Positions 9,060-16,196 of a stretch of 24,764 nt of DNA are shown here, piece after piece. Origin of the DNA: a virus; IMG/VR virus record IMGVR_UViG_3300021963_000621, positions 1 through 24,764 of that record; one strand, written 5' to 3'. Positions within the stretch are counted from its first letter, which is position 1. The number at the start of each line of letters is the position of its first letter. The notes beneath the pieces were generated by a model. It was given only the letters and a program-made list of their open reading frames with translations. It ran no database searches and had not been told where the DNA came from. The position numbers were made by a program, and so were the translations under genes.

Positions 9060-10220
9060 TTAAGCAAAGTTGTATCGACCCGTACCTGACTTAAAATCAA
9101 ACTTGCGCCAAGCTAATGCTAGTGCGCATACGGTGTCATCGTGAAATCCAGTAGGGGCTGAATACGTAACTCCATAAGAAGTATATTTAAATTCAAAAAT
9201 ATCTAATTCGTCTTTTATTATATTGTCAGGGAAATGTATCCTTTCTTGGTGGATAGCTACTTGTAAACCTAACATTAAATCTTGCTTTGACTGAGAAGTA
9301 AATTTAAATCCCTCTACATCTAATCCTTCTCTTTGTAATTGTTCTACCACCGGGTCGCCTACTCCCGTGCAATCTATAAGCATAGGCGCTTTAGGTAAAT
9401 TACGTATTGTATTTTGAGTCGATGCCCAATCTTTTTGAAACCTATCGAAATAACATACATTTCCTGAACTATCTAATCCTATTATAACGGTAAAATCAGA
9501 GTATTTAGCAAGGTCAATTCCATAAACCTTAACTGGATTTATTGATATATCAGAAACGCATTTAATTATATTAGAACTACCAAATGGATTAGATGAATTT
9601 TCCATTGGATTAGCCATATATTCTTGTTCAAATATAGGCATCGGTAAACTTATTTTAGCATCGTCTATTTCAGACTTAGAAATATGTGGATTATCGTATG
9701 TAGTATATTTAAAACTTTCCCATTGCTCTTCATCTTGTTTCATCCATAAACTATAAAAATAGTTTTTACCTTTAGGTGTAGATAAAAAAATTGCAGTACC
9801 CTGATAATCGGTTAATGTAGGTCTTATTGAATTCATCCATCCCTTTTCTAAATCAGGAATAAAAGATGCTTCATCTATAATTACACGATGAAATTTTAAT
9901 CCCCTAAATGAATCAAGCCTTACTCCAGTAAAGAATCTAATTTGACCTCCAGTAATAAATTTGATTATTAATGAAGACATATTGGTAGTATAACTACCTT
10001 CAGGCAACAAAGAACAAACTTCCCCAAAAAATACTTTAGCTAATAAGAATGTCGGTGTAACGTATGCAACGCTTTTACCTTTTAAGCAATCTTGTATTGC
10101 TATAACTTGAGACACAAGCGATTTGCCCCATCTCCTTCCACACATTAAAACAATAAATCTACTTTTAGAATTTAATACATTTAATTGTGTACTATGTGGC
10201 TTCGGTAATATTATTTCCAT
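9060..10220 (-). CDS. terL: Terminase large subunit
   Basis: This 386-residue packaging motor has an N-terminal ATPase and a C-terminal nuclease. Counting from ATG 10220: Walker A GRRWGKS at 28-34, Walker B VIIDEA at 113-118, coupling motif STPKGKN at about 147-153. The nuclease acidic residues are GIDLA (D about 236), LIDCTGVGDPV (about 286) and a late HDDTV (about 360). I chose ATG 10220, not the TTG at 10235 that gives a five-residue-longer frame. It overlaps the small-subunit gene by 29 bp, a common terS-terL arrangement. It cuts concatemers and pumps DNA into the prohead. Confidence 0.95.
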   Translation of the reverse strand: MEIILPKPHSTQLNVLNSKSRFIVLMCGRRWGKSLVSQVIAIQDCLKGKSVAYVTPTFLLAKVFFGEVCSLLPEGSYTTNMSSLIIKFITGGQIRFFTGVRLDSFRGLKFHRVIIDEASFIPDLEKGWMNSIRPTLTDYQGTAIFLSTPKGKNYFYSLWMKQDEEQWESFKYTTYDNPHISKSEIDDAKISLPMPIFEQEYMANPMENSSNPFGSSNIIKCVSDISINPVKVYGIDLAKYSDFTVIIGLDSSGNVCYFDRFQKDWASTQNTIRNLPKAPMLIDCTGVGDPVVEQLQREGLDVEGFKFTSQSKQDLMLGLQVAIHQERIHFPDNIIKDELDIFEFKYTSYGVTYSAPTGFHDDTVCALALAWRKFDFKSGTGRYNFA

Positions 10221-10587
10221 TGTCGTAAGGTTCAAATCTAACTACTATTTTATTATCGCTTTTAATATCAATATTAGATTGTTCCGATGGTCTTCCGTAA
10301 ACTCTTGTAAGCAATGTTTCTAAACTATATAGACTCCCCTTGTCAATGCTTTTCTTCATTGCATTAGCAATAGTCTTTTCTAATATTGTGCTACTCTCAT
10401 CAATAAATATTTCTTTTAATTCATCCGTAGTCATTGCCATCATAGACTGAATCGTGTCATTTATCTCAGATAGTTTATATCCATTTTCTTTTAACAATGT
10501 AACATATTTTCTAGGTCTTCCATTTTTATTTATCCTTTCAGGATTTGTATGAAATCCTTGATTTAATATATTTTCTGCATTTGCCAT
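10192..10587 (-). CDS. terS: Terminase small subunit
   Basis: This 131-residue protein would recognise the packaging site and recruit the large subunit. It has an N-terminal basic NGRPRKYVTLLKENGYKLSE segment (about 22-41), resembling the helix-turn-helix of terminase small subunits, then helical charged segments and an acidic tail. It lies directly before terL, overlapping it, and follows the ParB-like gene by one base. No diagnostic catalytic residue exists in this family, so the call rests on position, length and the DNA-binding-like start. Confidence 0.75.
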   Translation of the reverse strand: MANAENILNQGFHTNPERINKNGRPRKYVTLLKENGYKLSEINDTIQSMMAMTTDELKEIFIDESSTILEKTIANAMKKSIDKGSLYSLETLLTRVYGRPSEQSNIDIKSDNKIVVRFEPYDNGNNITEAT

Positions 10588-10588
10588 T

Positions 10589-11233
10589 TTATTTATTATT
10601 ATACTTCTGTCTGATTTTTACTTGCTCTTTAGATTCCCAAGCCTTTTTGTATTCTACGTTCTCAAATAGTTTACTAAATCCAGTTATGTGTTTTAGCCTT
10701 AATATTTCCTCTGACTCCATCCCTAACTCATTACAGATCTCTGCATCAGACCACCCATTTTCTAGCATCTGAAATACCATACTTGACATTCCCGATATAC
10801 TATGTTTCCCCCTTGCTCTGTTGTGCCTAACAGTACTTGCCATTCTATCGTTAATATCTTTTTCAATTACAACAATAGGAAGACATCCATTATTTCTTTC
10901 AAGAATATCTTTATTTGATTTACAAGTAAAGTACCTATGAAAGCCATCAACAATAATATACTTATCTAGTTTTTCATCGTAGATTGTAACAACGGGTTGC
11001 GTGTACCCATCGTGTTTAATTGAAGTATAAAGCAATCCCATTTCAGTCCTTGCAACTGAATTAGGATTGTAATCATTAGCTTGTACCTTATCAATGTTGA
11101 CCCATCTAACTAGGTCAATAGGTTGCCCACTTAAAGGACTTAACTCCTTATGAATAAATTCTCTTAACTCATAAATAAATTGCATTTTATCTTCTGAATT
11201 ATTAAATGCTTCTTTTAATTTCTGATGTATCAT
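10589..11233 (-). CDS. ParB-like nuclease-fold protein, IbrB type
   Basis: This 214-residue protein has a ParB/sulfiredoxin N-terminal fold. The VDGFHRYFTC segment (DGFHR at 96-100) is the typical nucleotide-binding loop. The box TVRHNRARGKHS (about 135-145) is characteristic of IbrB-type ParB proteins and distinguishes it from plasmid ParB. The C-terminal part (about 147-200, GWSDAEICNELGMESEEILRL) looks like a helix-turn-helix. Its start overlaps the stop of the upstream PAPS-reductase-like gene by 4 bp (ATGA), matching the known ibrA-ibrB pairing. Its substrate and action are not known. DNA modification or regulation is an inference from neighbours. Confidence 0.8.
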   Translation of the reverse strand: MIHQKLKEAFNNSEDKMQFIYELREFIHKELSPLSGQPIDLVRWVNIDKVQANDYNPNSVARTEMGLLYTSIKHDGYTQPVVTIYDEKLDKYIIVDGFHRYFTCKSNKDILERNNGCLPIVVIEKDINDRMASTVRHNRARGKHSISGMSSMVFQMLENGWSDAEICNELGMESEEILRLKHITGFSKLFENVEYKKAWESKEQVKIRQKYNNK

Positions 11234-12384
11234 ATATACTTACATTTGATTGTGTGTCTTGATATTGTGCCTTTTTGGTATTTTCTCCAAGTATGTACAT
11301 CAGGATTCCTTTCCCAATTTGTTATTTTTACAAACCCAAAGTCATTAATAACTATTGATTGAACGCATACTTTATAAAAGGTATCTTTATTGCGCATTGT
11401 TCCGTACTTATTATCTAATTTATCAAAATGCTTTTTAAACAATATTACTGAAGTTTCGGGCAATAATTTATCTATAAGGAAATCCCTATATTCCTTCCAA
11501 TCAGAAAACATATATGGTAACTCTTTAATAAAGAAATCGTCTTCTCCAAACCTGCTAGCCGTTGACACCCCTTGCAATCTTTCAGTAAGTTTGTTATATG
11601 TATCTCCTTCTATTTCTTGAAGAAAGAAAAGTTGTTTAATAGCAGTTTCGTGATGCAAGTTACTTACACGCATATCTTTAACTTGATATCCATGCTGATA
11701 CATATAATCATAAACCTTGCAGTAATTCCAATCATGCTGATGTATTGCTTTCCACACATCAGTATAAGACCAATCATATAATGGATAAAATGTATAATGC
11801 TCTTCTGCTTTATTAAGTGTTTTACCCCAAGTAATATCTTTGTATGTTACTGAGTTTGTTAAAGCTACTGCCCTTGTTGGGCTTTCCTCTGCTCTTACTC
11901 CAGCTAAATATGCTGATTTAATATTAGGAAATTGATATTTAAAGAAGTTAGGAAAGAACTTATAGAACTCATCTAAATGCGATGAATTTTTACCAGTCTT
12001 ATAAATATTCTCTTTAATAGATATTGGGTCTTTATCCCTCATCCATTTTTGTCCTTCTCCCCAAGCCTCTAAATGGTCTGAGGTTGTTGATGCTGAATTG
12101 GTTATTTTAAAAGGTACTTGTATCCAATAAGGTTCTACATCATCTCTGTACATTATCTCTTTTACATAGTCAATAGCAGATTGCCATTCAGCCTCTTGGT
12201 CGACAAACATTACCTTTTGTGGCAATCGGTTTCTTTCTTTTGCTATTTGAAGAGCAAGATTTAATACGCAAGTACTATCTTTGCCTCCACTAAATCCTAC
12301 AACTACATTATTAAATTCATCAAATATTCTATTAATTCTAGCTTTGGCTTCCTCTAATACATTTGTGTCTTTATAGAATTTCAT
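11230..12384 (-). CDS. PAPS reductase-like PP-loop protein, IbrA type
   Basis: This 384-residue protein carries the PP-loop SGGKDS at residues 32-37, the ATP-pyrophosphatase signature of the PAPS reductase/DndC superfamily. A DQEAEW motif follows at about 62-67, then a long insertion and a C-terminal region (about 190-384) like the DUF3440 part of IbrA proteins, including HHETAIKQLFFLQEIE (about 245-260). It forms a tight pair with the downstream ParB-like gene (4-bp overlap) and its own start overlaps the GNAT gene stop by 4 bp. DndC relatives activate adenylated intermediates for sulfur transfer to DNA. Whether this one uses sulfur is unknown. Confidence 0.85.
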   Translation of the reverse strand: MKFYKDTNVLEEAKARINRIFDEFNNVVVGFSGGKDSTCVLNLALQIAKERNRLPQKVMFVDQEAEWQSAIDYVKEIMYRDDVEPYWIQVPFKITNSASTTSDHLEAWGEGQKWMRDKDPISIKENIYKTGKNSSHLDEFYKFFPNFFKYQFPNIKSAYLAGVRAEESPTRAVALTNSVTYKDITWGKTLNKAEEHYTFYPLYDWSYTDVWKAIHQHDWNYCKVYDYMYQHGYQVKDMRVSNLHHETAIKQLFFLQEIEGDTYNKLTERLQGVSTASRFGEDDFFIKELPYMFSDWKEYRDFLIDKLLPETSVILFKKHFDKLDNKYGTMRNKDTFYKVCVQSIVINDFGFVKITNWERNPDVHTWRKYQKGTISRHTIKCKYI

Positions 12385-12752
12385 ATTGCTAATTTAATGT
12401 TTGTACATATTTTATATTCTCTTGTAATTATTGCCCCTCTATTTAAATATTCAGGTAAAGACATTTTAGTGCAAGATGCAATTATATTAGTACAATTATT
12501 GGCTTTTGCTTCTTTAATTCTAAAGTCTAATAATTCTCGAAAATATCCATTTCTTCTATGCTCTTTAAATATATAAAGATTATTAAATTTTGCCGTTTTA
12601 TTATAATATTGAATAGAACAAAATCCAATTAACTTGTTATCAATAAATGCTCCATAATAATTTGCCTTATTAGAATATCCAGCAAGACCTTCTCGTTTTG
12701 TCTGAGGAATATACGATTTTATTAATTCTAAATTAATTGCAGATATTGTCAT
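12381..12752 (-). CDS. GNAT-family acyltransferase
   Basis: This 123-residue protein is a compact GCN5-type acyltransferase. The core strand YGAFIDNKLIGFCSIQYY (about 33-50) is followed by the CoA pyrophosphate-binding loop HRRNGYF (65-71), a basic RxxG element. The third motif appears as NIIASCTKMSLPEYLNRGA (about 89-107). Its ends overlap both neighbours by 4 bp, between the methyltransferase and the PAPS-reductase-like gene. The phage Mu Mom enzyme also has a GNAT-type fold and alters adenine, so a role in a base hypermodification is possible. No direct resemblance to Mom is visible, and acetylation of a protein is equally possible. Confidence 0.78.
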   Translation of the reverse strand: MTISAINLELIKSYIPQTKREGLAGYSNKANYYGAFIDNKLIGFCSIQYYNKTAKFNNLYIFKEHRRNGYFRELLDFRIKEAKANNCTNIIASCTKMSLPEYLNRGAIITREYKICTNIKLAI

Positions 12753-13372
12753 TTAGATAATTTATTTATAGTAGTTTGTAATCTTTTCTTATTTAGCTCA
12801 TTCCCATAAAAATTCATCCCAAGCGATATAGCCATTTCAGCAGTCATTCCTAATCCACAACAAGGGTCTAATATAATCCCTTCTTTAACAGCAAAAGGAA
12901 TTGCAGACTTTATAATATTTTTTAACCCAGTCCCTCCAGTGATTTCTTTAATTATTTCATTTATGTTGCCATTCCAATTGTAGTCTTTAGTTTTAAAAAA
13001 ATGTTTATGATGTGGCAACATTTTACTGCCTGATTTATAGCAAACTTGTGCTACACCCAAATGCTCTAAATTATGATTAATTCCAATATCTATTAAATCC
13101 TTTTCCCATTTTATTCCATATTCAATTAATACAATACCTGATGTATGCTTTGATGCTAAACTAAATATTTGATTTAGAAAATCATTGTAATTAATATTTT
13201 CTGGGTCAATATTATTATGTCTTTTATTAATTGTTTGCCAATAAGAAATATTGCCTTGCCCCCAAGGTGGGTCGGAATAAAAGATATTTGCTTTCCTGCC
13301 TTGCATCAATTCATCTATGCCTAGCATTACGTTTTGATTTTGTACTCTGTGGTTTTTAATATTAGTTATCAT
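12749..13372 (-). CDS. DNA adenine or cytosine-N4 methyltransferase, DPPW type
   Basis: This 207-residue protein has the amino-methyltransferase catalytic motif DPPW at 34-37 near its N-terminus. The SAM-binding motif DPCCGLGMT lies at about 169-177 near its C-terminus, followed by FYGNELNKKRL. Motif IV before motif I matches the beta class (permuted order). At 207 residues it is short and lacks an obvious separate target-recognition domain, so specificity is hard to predict. It would transfer a methyl group to N6-adenine or N4-cytosine in DNA. Its stop overlaps the GNAT start by 4 bp, and its start overlaps the small gene above it by 11 bp. Confidence 0.85.
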   Translation of the reverse strand: MITNIKNHRVQNQNVMLGIDELMQGRKANIFYSDPPWGQGNISYWQTINKRHNNIDPENINYNDFLNQIFSLASKHTSGIVLIEYGIKWEKDLIDIGINHNLEHLGVAQVCYKSGSKMLPHHKHFFKTKDYNWNGNINEIIKEITGGTGLKNIIKSAIPFAVKEGIILDPCCGLGMTAEMAISLGMNFYGNELNKKRLQTTINKLSK

Positions 13373-13652
13373 ATTTATTTATTTTTAATGCTCTATTAAT
13401 TAAAATAGGTTGATGACCAACTCTTTCCATTGTCCAATATTTATATTCCCCAAAATAAAAATAGCTAAAATATGTATTAAAAAATCTTTCTTTATTTAGA
13501 TTCTGTTTCATATGCAAAACAAATCTATTGTATTGCTCTCTATCTTTACTTTTATTAAACAAGCAATATTCATGCGGTGTTGTTTTTGCGTATGTCTTAG
13601 CAAATATCCATTCATTGTTATTAATGAATTGTTCTATTTCTATGTCTATCAT
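13362..13652 (-). CDS. Small conserved phage protein with HEY and YKYWTM motifs
   Basis: This 96-residue protein belongs to a small family that I recall from phages and bacterial genomes, of unknown function. Its conserved parts are visible: WIFAKTYAKTTPHEYCLF near the N-terminus (HEY at about 27-29), a middle Phe/Tyr-rich region, and FGEYKYWTMERVGHQPILIN (about 67-86) near the end. It has no signal peptide or membrane helix. It overlaps the methyltransferase by 11 bp and the ParB-like gene by 4 bp, so it belongs to the modification cassette. The conserved His, Tyr and Trp suggest an enzyme or nucleic-acid binder, but I will not assign a reaction. Confidence 0.6.
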   Translation of the reverse strand: MIDIEIEQFINNNEWIFAKTYAKTTPHEYCLFNKSKDREQYNRFVLHMKQNLNKERFFNTYFSYFYFGEYKYWTMERVGHQPILINRALKINKYDN

Positions 13653-14179
13653 AGTTGTACTTTAAATTCGTGACCACAAGAAGGACAAAGAATATCAGCT
13701 TCTAAGGATTCTTGAATAAACTTGTCGGCGAGTTCCCGTGCTTTTTTCATTACATCATTATCGGTTACCTCCTTGTAATTTGTTTGTGGCTCTAATGTTG
13801 GCTGATACTCAGGAATATCCCATTGAATTAATCCCCATTCATTTAGGTTATTGTCATTCCACTCGTTAGCTAGATTATCCCAATCCCATTCTCCCGAACC
13901 TAAATTATCTTTAATTATAAATTCTTTTTGTTGTGCTTCAGATAAATCGGATGCCATTATAACAGGAACCTCTTTTAGGCCAGCCTCTTTGCAAGCCCTT
14001 AATCTCATATTGCCACCAAGAACTATCATATCGTTATTAACAACAATAGGTCTTAATGCTAACATTTCAGGAAACTCTTTAATTGATGCCACCAATTTTT
14101 TAAATTTATGGTCTTTAATGATTCTTGGATTATTAGGATTAGCCTTAATATCCGTAATTTTGGTTGTTATGATATTCAT
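13649..14179 (-). CDS. ParB-like nuclease-fold protein with C-terminal CPSC motif
   Basis: This 176-residue protein has an N-terminal ParB domain (residues about 1-95): TKITDIKANPNNPRIIKD starts the fold and LGGNMRLRACKEAGL (GGNMRLRA at 55-62) is the nucleotide-binding box. The middle is acidic with repeated Trp and Asn residues. The C-terminus reads ILCPSCGHEFKVQL, with CPSC at 165-168. This looks like one half of a zinc ribbon, though no second CxxC pair is seen. Such ParB-domain proteins are often found beside phage methyltransferases. It differs from the IbrB-type ParB further left, so the operon carries two distinct ParB proteins. Confidence 0.78.
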   Translation of the reverse strand: MNIITTKITDIKANPNNPRIIKDHKFKKLVASIKEFPEMLALRPIVVNNDMIVLGGNMRLRACKEAGLKEVPVIMASDLSEAQQKEFIIKDNLGSGEWDWDNLANEWNDNNLNEWGLIQWDIPEYQPTLEPQTNYKEVTDNDVMKKARELADKFIQESLEADILCPSCGHEFKVQL

Positions 14180-14709
14180 TTTTTAAAAAGTAATGACCAC
14201 TCGGTCGGTAAAGTTAATTTTTTTTCTAATGTAAATCCAAACTGACTAAAAAATTCAATCCACTTTTCTTCTGATTTAATATTGATATGACCCCACGAAG
14301 CATCTTGCTCAGGAGTTGTGTAATAAGGAGTTGATGAAAATAAGAAATATTCACAACTAATTTTATTTAAATAATCTTGAATCTGCTTATCAGTCAAATG
14401 CTCCATAACTTCTATGCTAACAATCATTTGGCAATTAGTAGGATAATCTTCTAAATCACATAATATTAATCCTCTTGAATAAGCAAAATCTCTATGATAT
14501 TTATTTGGCTCAATGCCATAGTAATTAATACCCTTCTTTTGCAAGCATTCTCCAAGCGTTCCCATACCAGCGCCTATCTCGATTATGTTTTTAGAATAAT
14601 CAATAATTATATTAGCCGTTGCATCCATCAAATTATAATAGTCAGGATTTTCGGGAGTTATGCCCCAAGATATTTCACAATCAAAAAATTCTTTGTCAGT
14701 TACGCTCAT
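14176..14709 (-). CDS. SAM-dependent methyltransferase
   Basis: This 177-residue protein has a class I methyltransferase fold. The SAM-binding motif EIGAGMGTLG lies at about 44-53, followed by YYGIEPNKYH (about 64-73), then MIVSIEVMEHLTD (about 92-104), the type-11 signature MEHL. Such enzymes usually methylate small molecules, sugars or lipids, not DNA, because the catalytic NPPY or DPPW box is absent. Its start overlaps the glycosyltransferase stop by 4 bp and its stop overlaps the ParB gene by 4 bp. Working with the glycosyltransferase it could modify a surface glycan or a glycosylated base. The substrate is unknown. Confidence 0.78.
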   Translation of the reverse strand: MSVTDKEFFDCEISWGITPENPDYYNLMDATANIIIDYSKNIIEIGAGMGTLGECLQKKGINYYGIEPNKYHRDFAYSRGLILCDLEDYPTNCQMIVSIEVMEHLTDKQIQDYLNKISCEYFLFSSTPYYTTPEQDASWGHINIKSEEKWIEFFSQFGFTLEKKLTLPTEWSLLFKK

Positions 14710-15722
14710 TCTATTAGTTTAGAATAAATAGCAAATCTATCCTCATTAATTTTAAATAAATCGTAATGCTCTCGGACATATTCAGCATTTGATTCTCCAA
14801 AATCCGTTCTCATTTGTTTTGAGAATACCATTCTTTTAATATCTCTTTCCCAATTATTAACCCAGCATACCGTTGGAATGTCATCGTATGGCGCTCGTTT
14901 AATTGCCATCAATGGAATCCTTTTTGCTCCAGCCTCTAATGCCTTTAGATTAGATTTTAATCGGTTAAATTTATTATCAAGCAATGGAGCAAGCAATATG
15001 TCAGCCTCCAAATAGAAATTCATGTACAAATCTACGGGCATCGATTCAAGTATCTTGTGGTTTAATCTTTCGCCAGCAGTAAACCAATCCCCCATTTGCT
15101 TCCAATGAAACTCATTTGCTTTATTCCAGCCACAAAGAAGCATTCGTGTCGACTCCTTAAAAGATTTAGACTTTGCTAATTCTCTAATCGGATTCTTTAA
15201 TTGCCTCATATCAGGAAAGTGAGTGATGCTACCCGTGTGAGCAATATTAACAAATTCGTTTACATTTCTTACCGCAGTAAATTGGTCTTTGTCAAACGGC
15301 AAAGCATTCGGCAGAATAAAGCAGTTAGGATTTATCTTAATTATCTCAAGCCGTAATCGGTTATGAGTTGTTGTAACTACATCAGCTACTTTTATATAAT
15401 TTTTAATTATTTGAGTTATTCCTAAAGACCGATATGTTGGCGCAGATAAATGTTGGCTAAACAATTCCCAGTAGTCATCTATATCTACAACTAACTTAAA
15501 GCCTAACTTAGCTTTTAATTTTAATAAATTAGGTAAAGGTATTAATTCGCAGAAACGATTGACTACAACTACATTAATGTTTTTTTCGATAAGCATCTCT
15601 TCGGTCATTGTATCCGTAATAATACAATATTCTTTTTTCATTACAGACAATGGTAACGCAAGACGATGGTATGTAACTCCCGAATGTCTACCCCCGATAG
15701 CGCAGATTCTTAGTTTGGACAT
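14706..15722 (-). CDS. GT-B-type glycosyltransferase
   Basis: This 338-residue protein looks like a GT4-like, GT-B-fold glycosyltransferase. It opens with MSKLRICAIGGRHSGVTYHR, then KLVVDIDDYW in the N-terminal half, and has a C-terminal donor-binding region including ADILLAPLLDNKFNRLKSNL followed by KALEAGAKRIPLMA. I start it at ATG 15722. The longer frame begins at a TTG (15752) and would overlap the preceding gene by 65 bp, while the A/C-rich leader AACCAAACAATG lies immediately before 15722. Its target could be a host glycan, a virion protein or a modified base in phage DNA. The adjacent methyltransferase is probably its partner. Confidence 0.78.
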   Translation of the reverse strand: MSKLRICAIGGRHSGVTYHRLALPLSVMKKEYCIITDTMTEEMLIEKNINVVVVNRFCELIPLPNLLKLKAKLGFKLVVDIDDYWELFSQHLSAPTYRSLGITQIIKNYIKVADVVTTTHNRLRLEIIKINPNCFILPNALPFDKDQFTAVRNVNEFVNIAHTGSITHFPDMRQLKNPIRELAKSKSFKESTRMLLCGWNKANEFHWKQMGDWFTAGERLNHKILESMPVDLYMNFYLEADILLAPLLDNKFNRLKSNLKALEAGAKRIPLMAIKRAPYDDIPTVCWVNNWERDIKRMVFSKQMRTDFGESNAEYVREHYDLFKINEDRFAIYSKLIE

Positions 15723-15972
15723 TGTTTGGTTTTGTTTGGTTGAGTTTTGCAATATACTTTATTCCTTCATAATGTGCAGATAATCTTTTGAGCATATCAA
15801 ATACGCAAGAGCCACACCACGAATTAAAGTTAAAATCCTTGTTTAAATATTTACGGTAAAGGCTCGCATATTCTTCAAGTATTTCTCGGTCAATGTTTTT
15901 AGTAAATCCTAAAGCAACTGCCTCAAAGTTTATAATGTTAGCTTCTATAAATGCTATCTCTTGCTCGTTCAT
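15688..15972 (-). CDS. Hypothetical protein with a WCGSC motif
   Basis: I do not recognise this 94-residue protein. It is helical and charged, with a WCGSC motif near residue 53 (the two cysteines could bind metal or form a redox pair), and it has a basic C-terminus. It overlaps the glycosyltransferase by 35 bp with the revised start and the membrane gene above it by 4 bp. It is not a membrane protein. The overlaps show that it is translated in the same operon as the sigma-like gene. Confidence 0.6.
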   Translation of the reverse strand: MNEQEIAFIEANIINFEAVALGFTKNIDREILEEYASLYRKYLNKDFNFNSWCGSCVFDMLKRLSAHYEGIKYIAKLNQTKPNNVQTKNLRYRG

Positions 15973-16196
15973 AGTTTGTTTATTAATCTAAAAATGACCG
16001 CTCCTAAAATACCCGAACTAAATACGATTGCAATCCATTCTTGATATTGCATAGGAATGACAATTAAAACGATGGCGCTCCATGTACTTAAACAAGGAGT
16101 ACAACTAAACGGCTTAAAGTTTAGTCCAAATGACTGATATAAATTAGTCATTGTAAAAAAAACGGCAAAAGAAACGGCTGCGATTATTGTTATCAT
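15969..16196 (-). CDS. Small membrane protein with CTPC motif
   Basis: This 75-residue protein has three hydrophobic segments (about 2-19, 38-50 and 53-71) with FSCTPCLSTW between the first two (C32 and C35). The motif and layout resemble DUF1360-type membrane proteins, which carry a CPxCLxxW element. Its small size and position in a phage operon make a holin possible, but the conserved cysteines argue for another role. It overlaps both neighbouring genes by 4 bp. Its sure feature is a membrane location. Confidence 0.6.
   Translation of the reverse strand: MITIIAAVSFAVFFTMTNLYQSFGLNFKPFSCTPCLSTWSAIVLIVIPMQYQEWIAIVFSSGILGAVIFRLINKL

Noticed and set aside
10221-10235. TTG start for the terminase large subunit at 10235
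   Set aside because: ATG 10220 is a normal start and gives the usual short stretch before the Walker A motif.
10123-10323. Plus-strand frame opposite the terminase genes
   Set aside because: It is antisense to terS and terL, both well supported, and has no recognisable protein features.
13851-14186. Plus-strand frame of 111 residues opposite the ParB gene
   Set aside because: It lies wholly antisense to a clear ParB gene with good motifs and operon overlaps, has a low-complexity hydrophobic content and no promoter or leader.
15723-15752. Ten-residue longer start for the glycosyltransferase
   Set aside because: The longer frame begins with TTG, overlaps the preceding gene by 65 bp, and lacks the A/C-rich leader that precedes ATG 15722.
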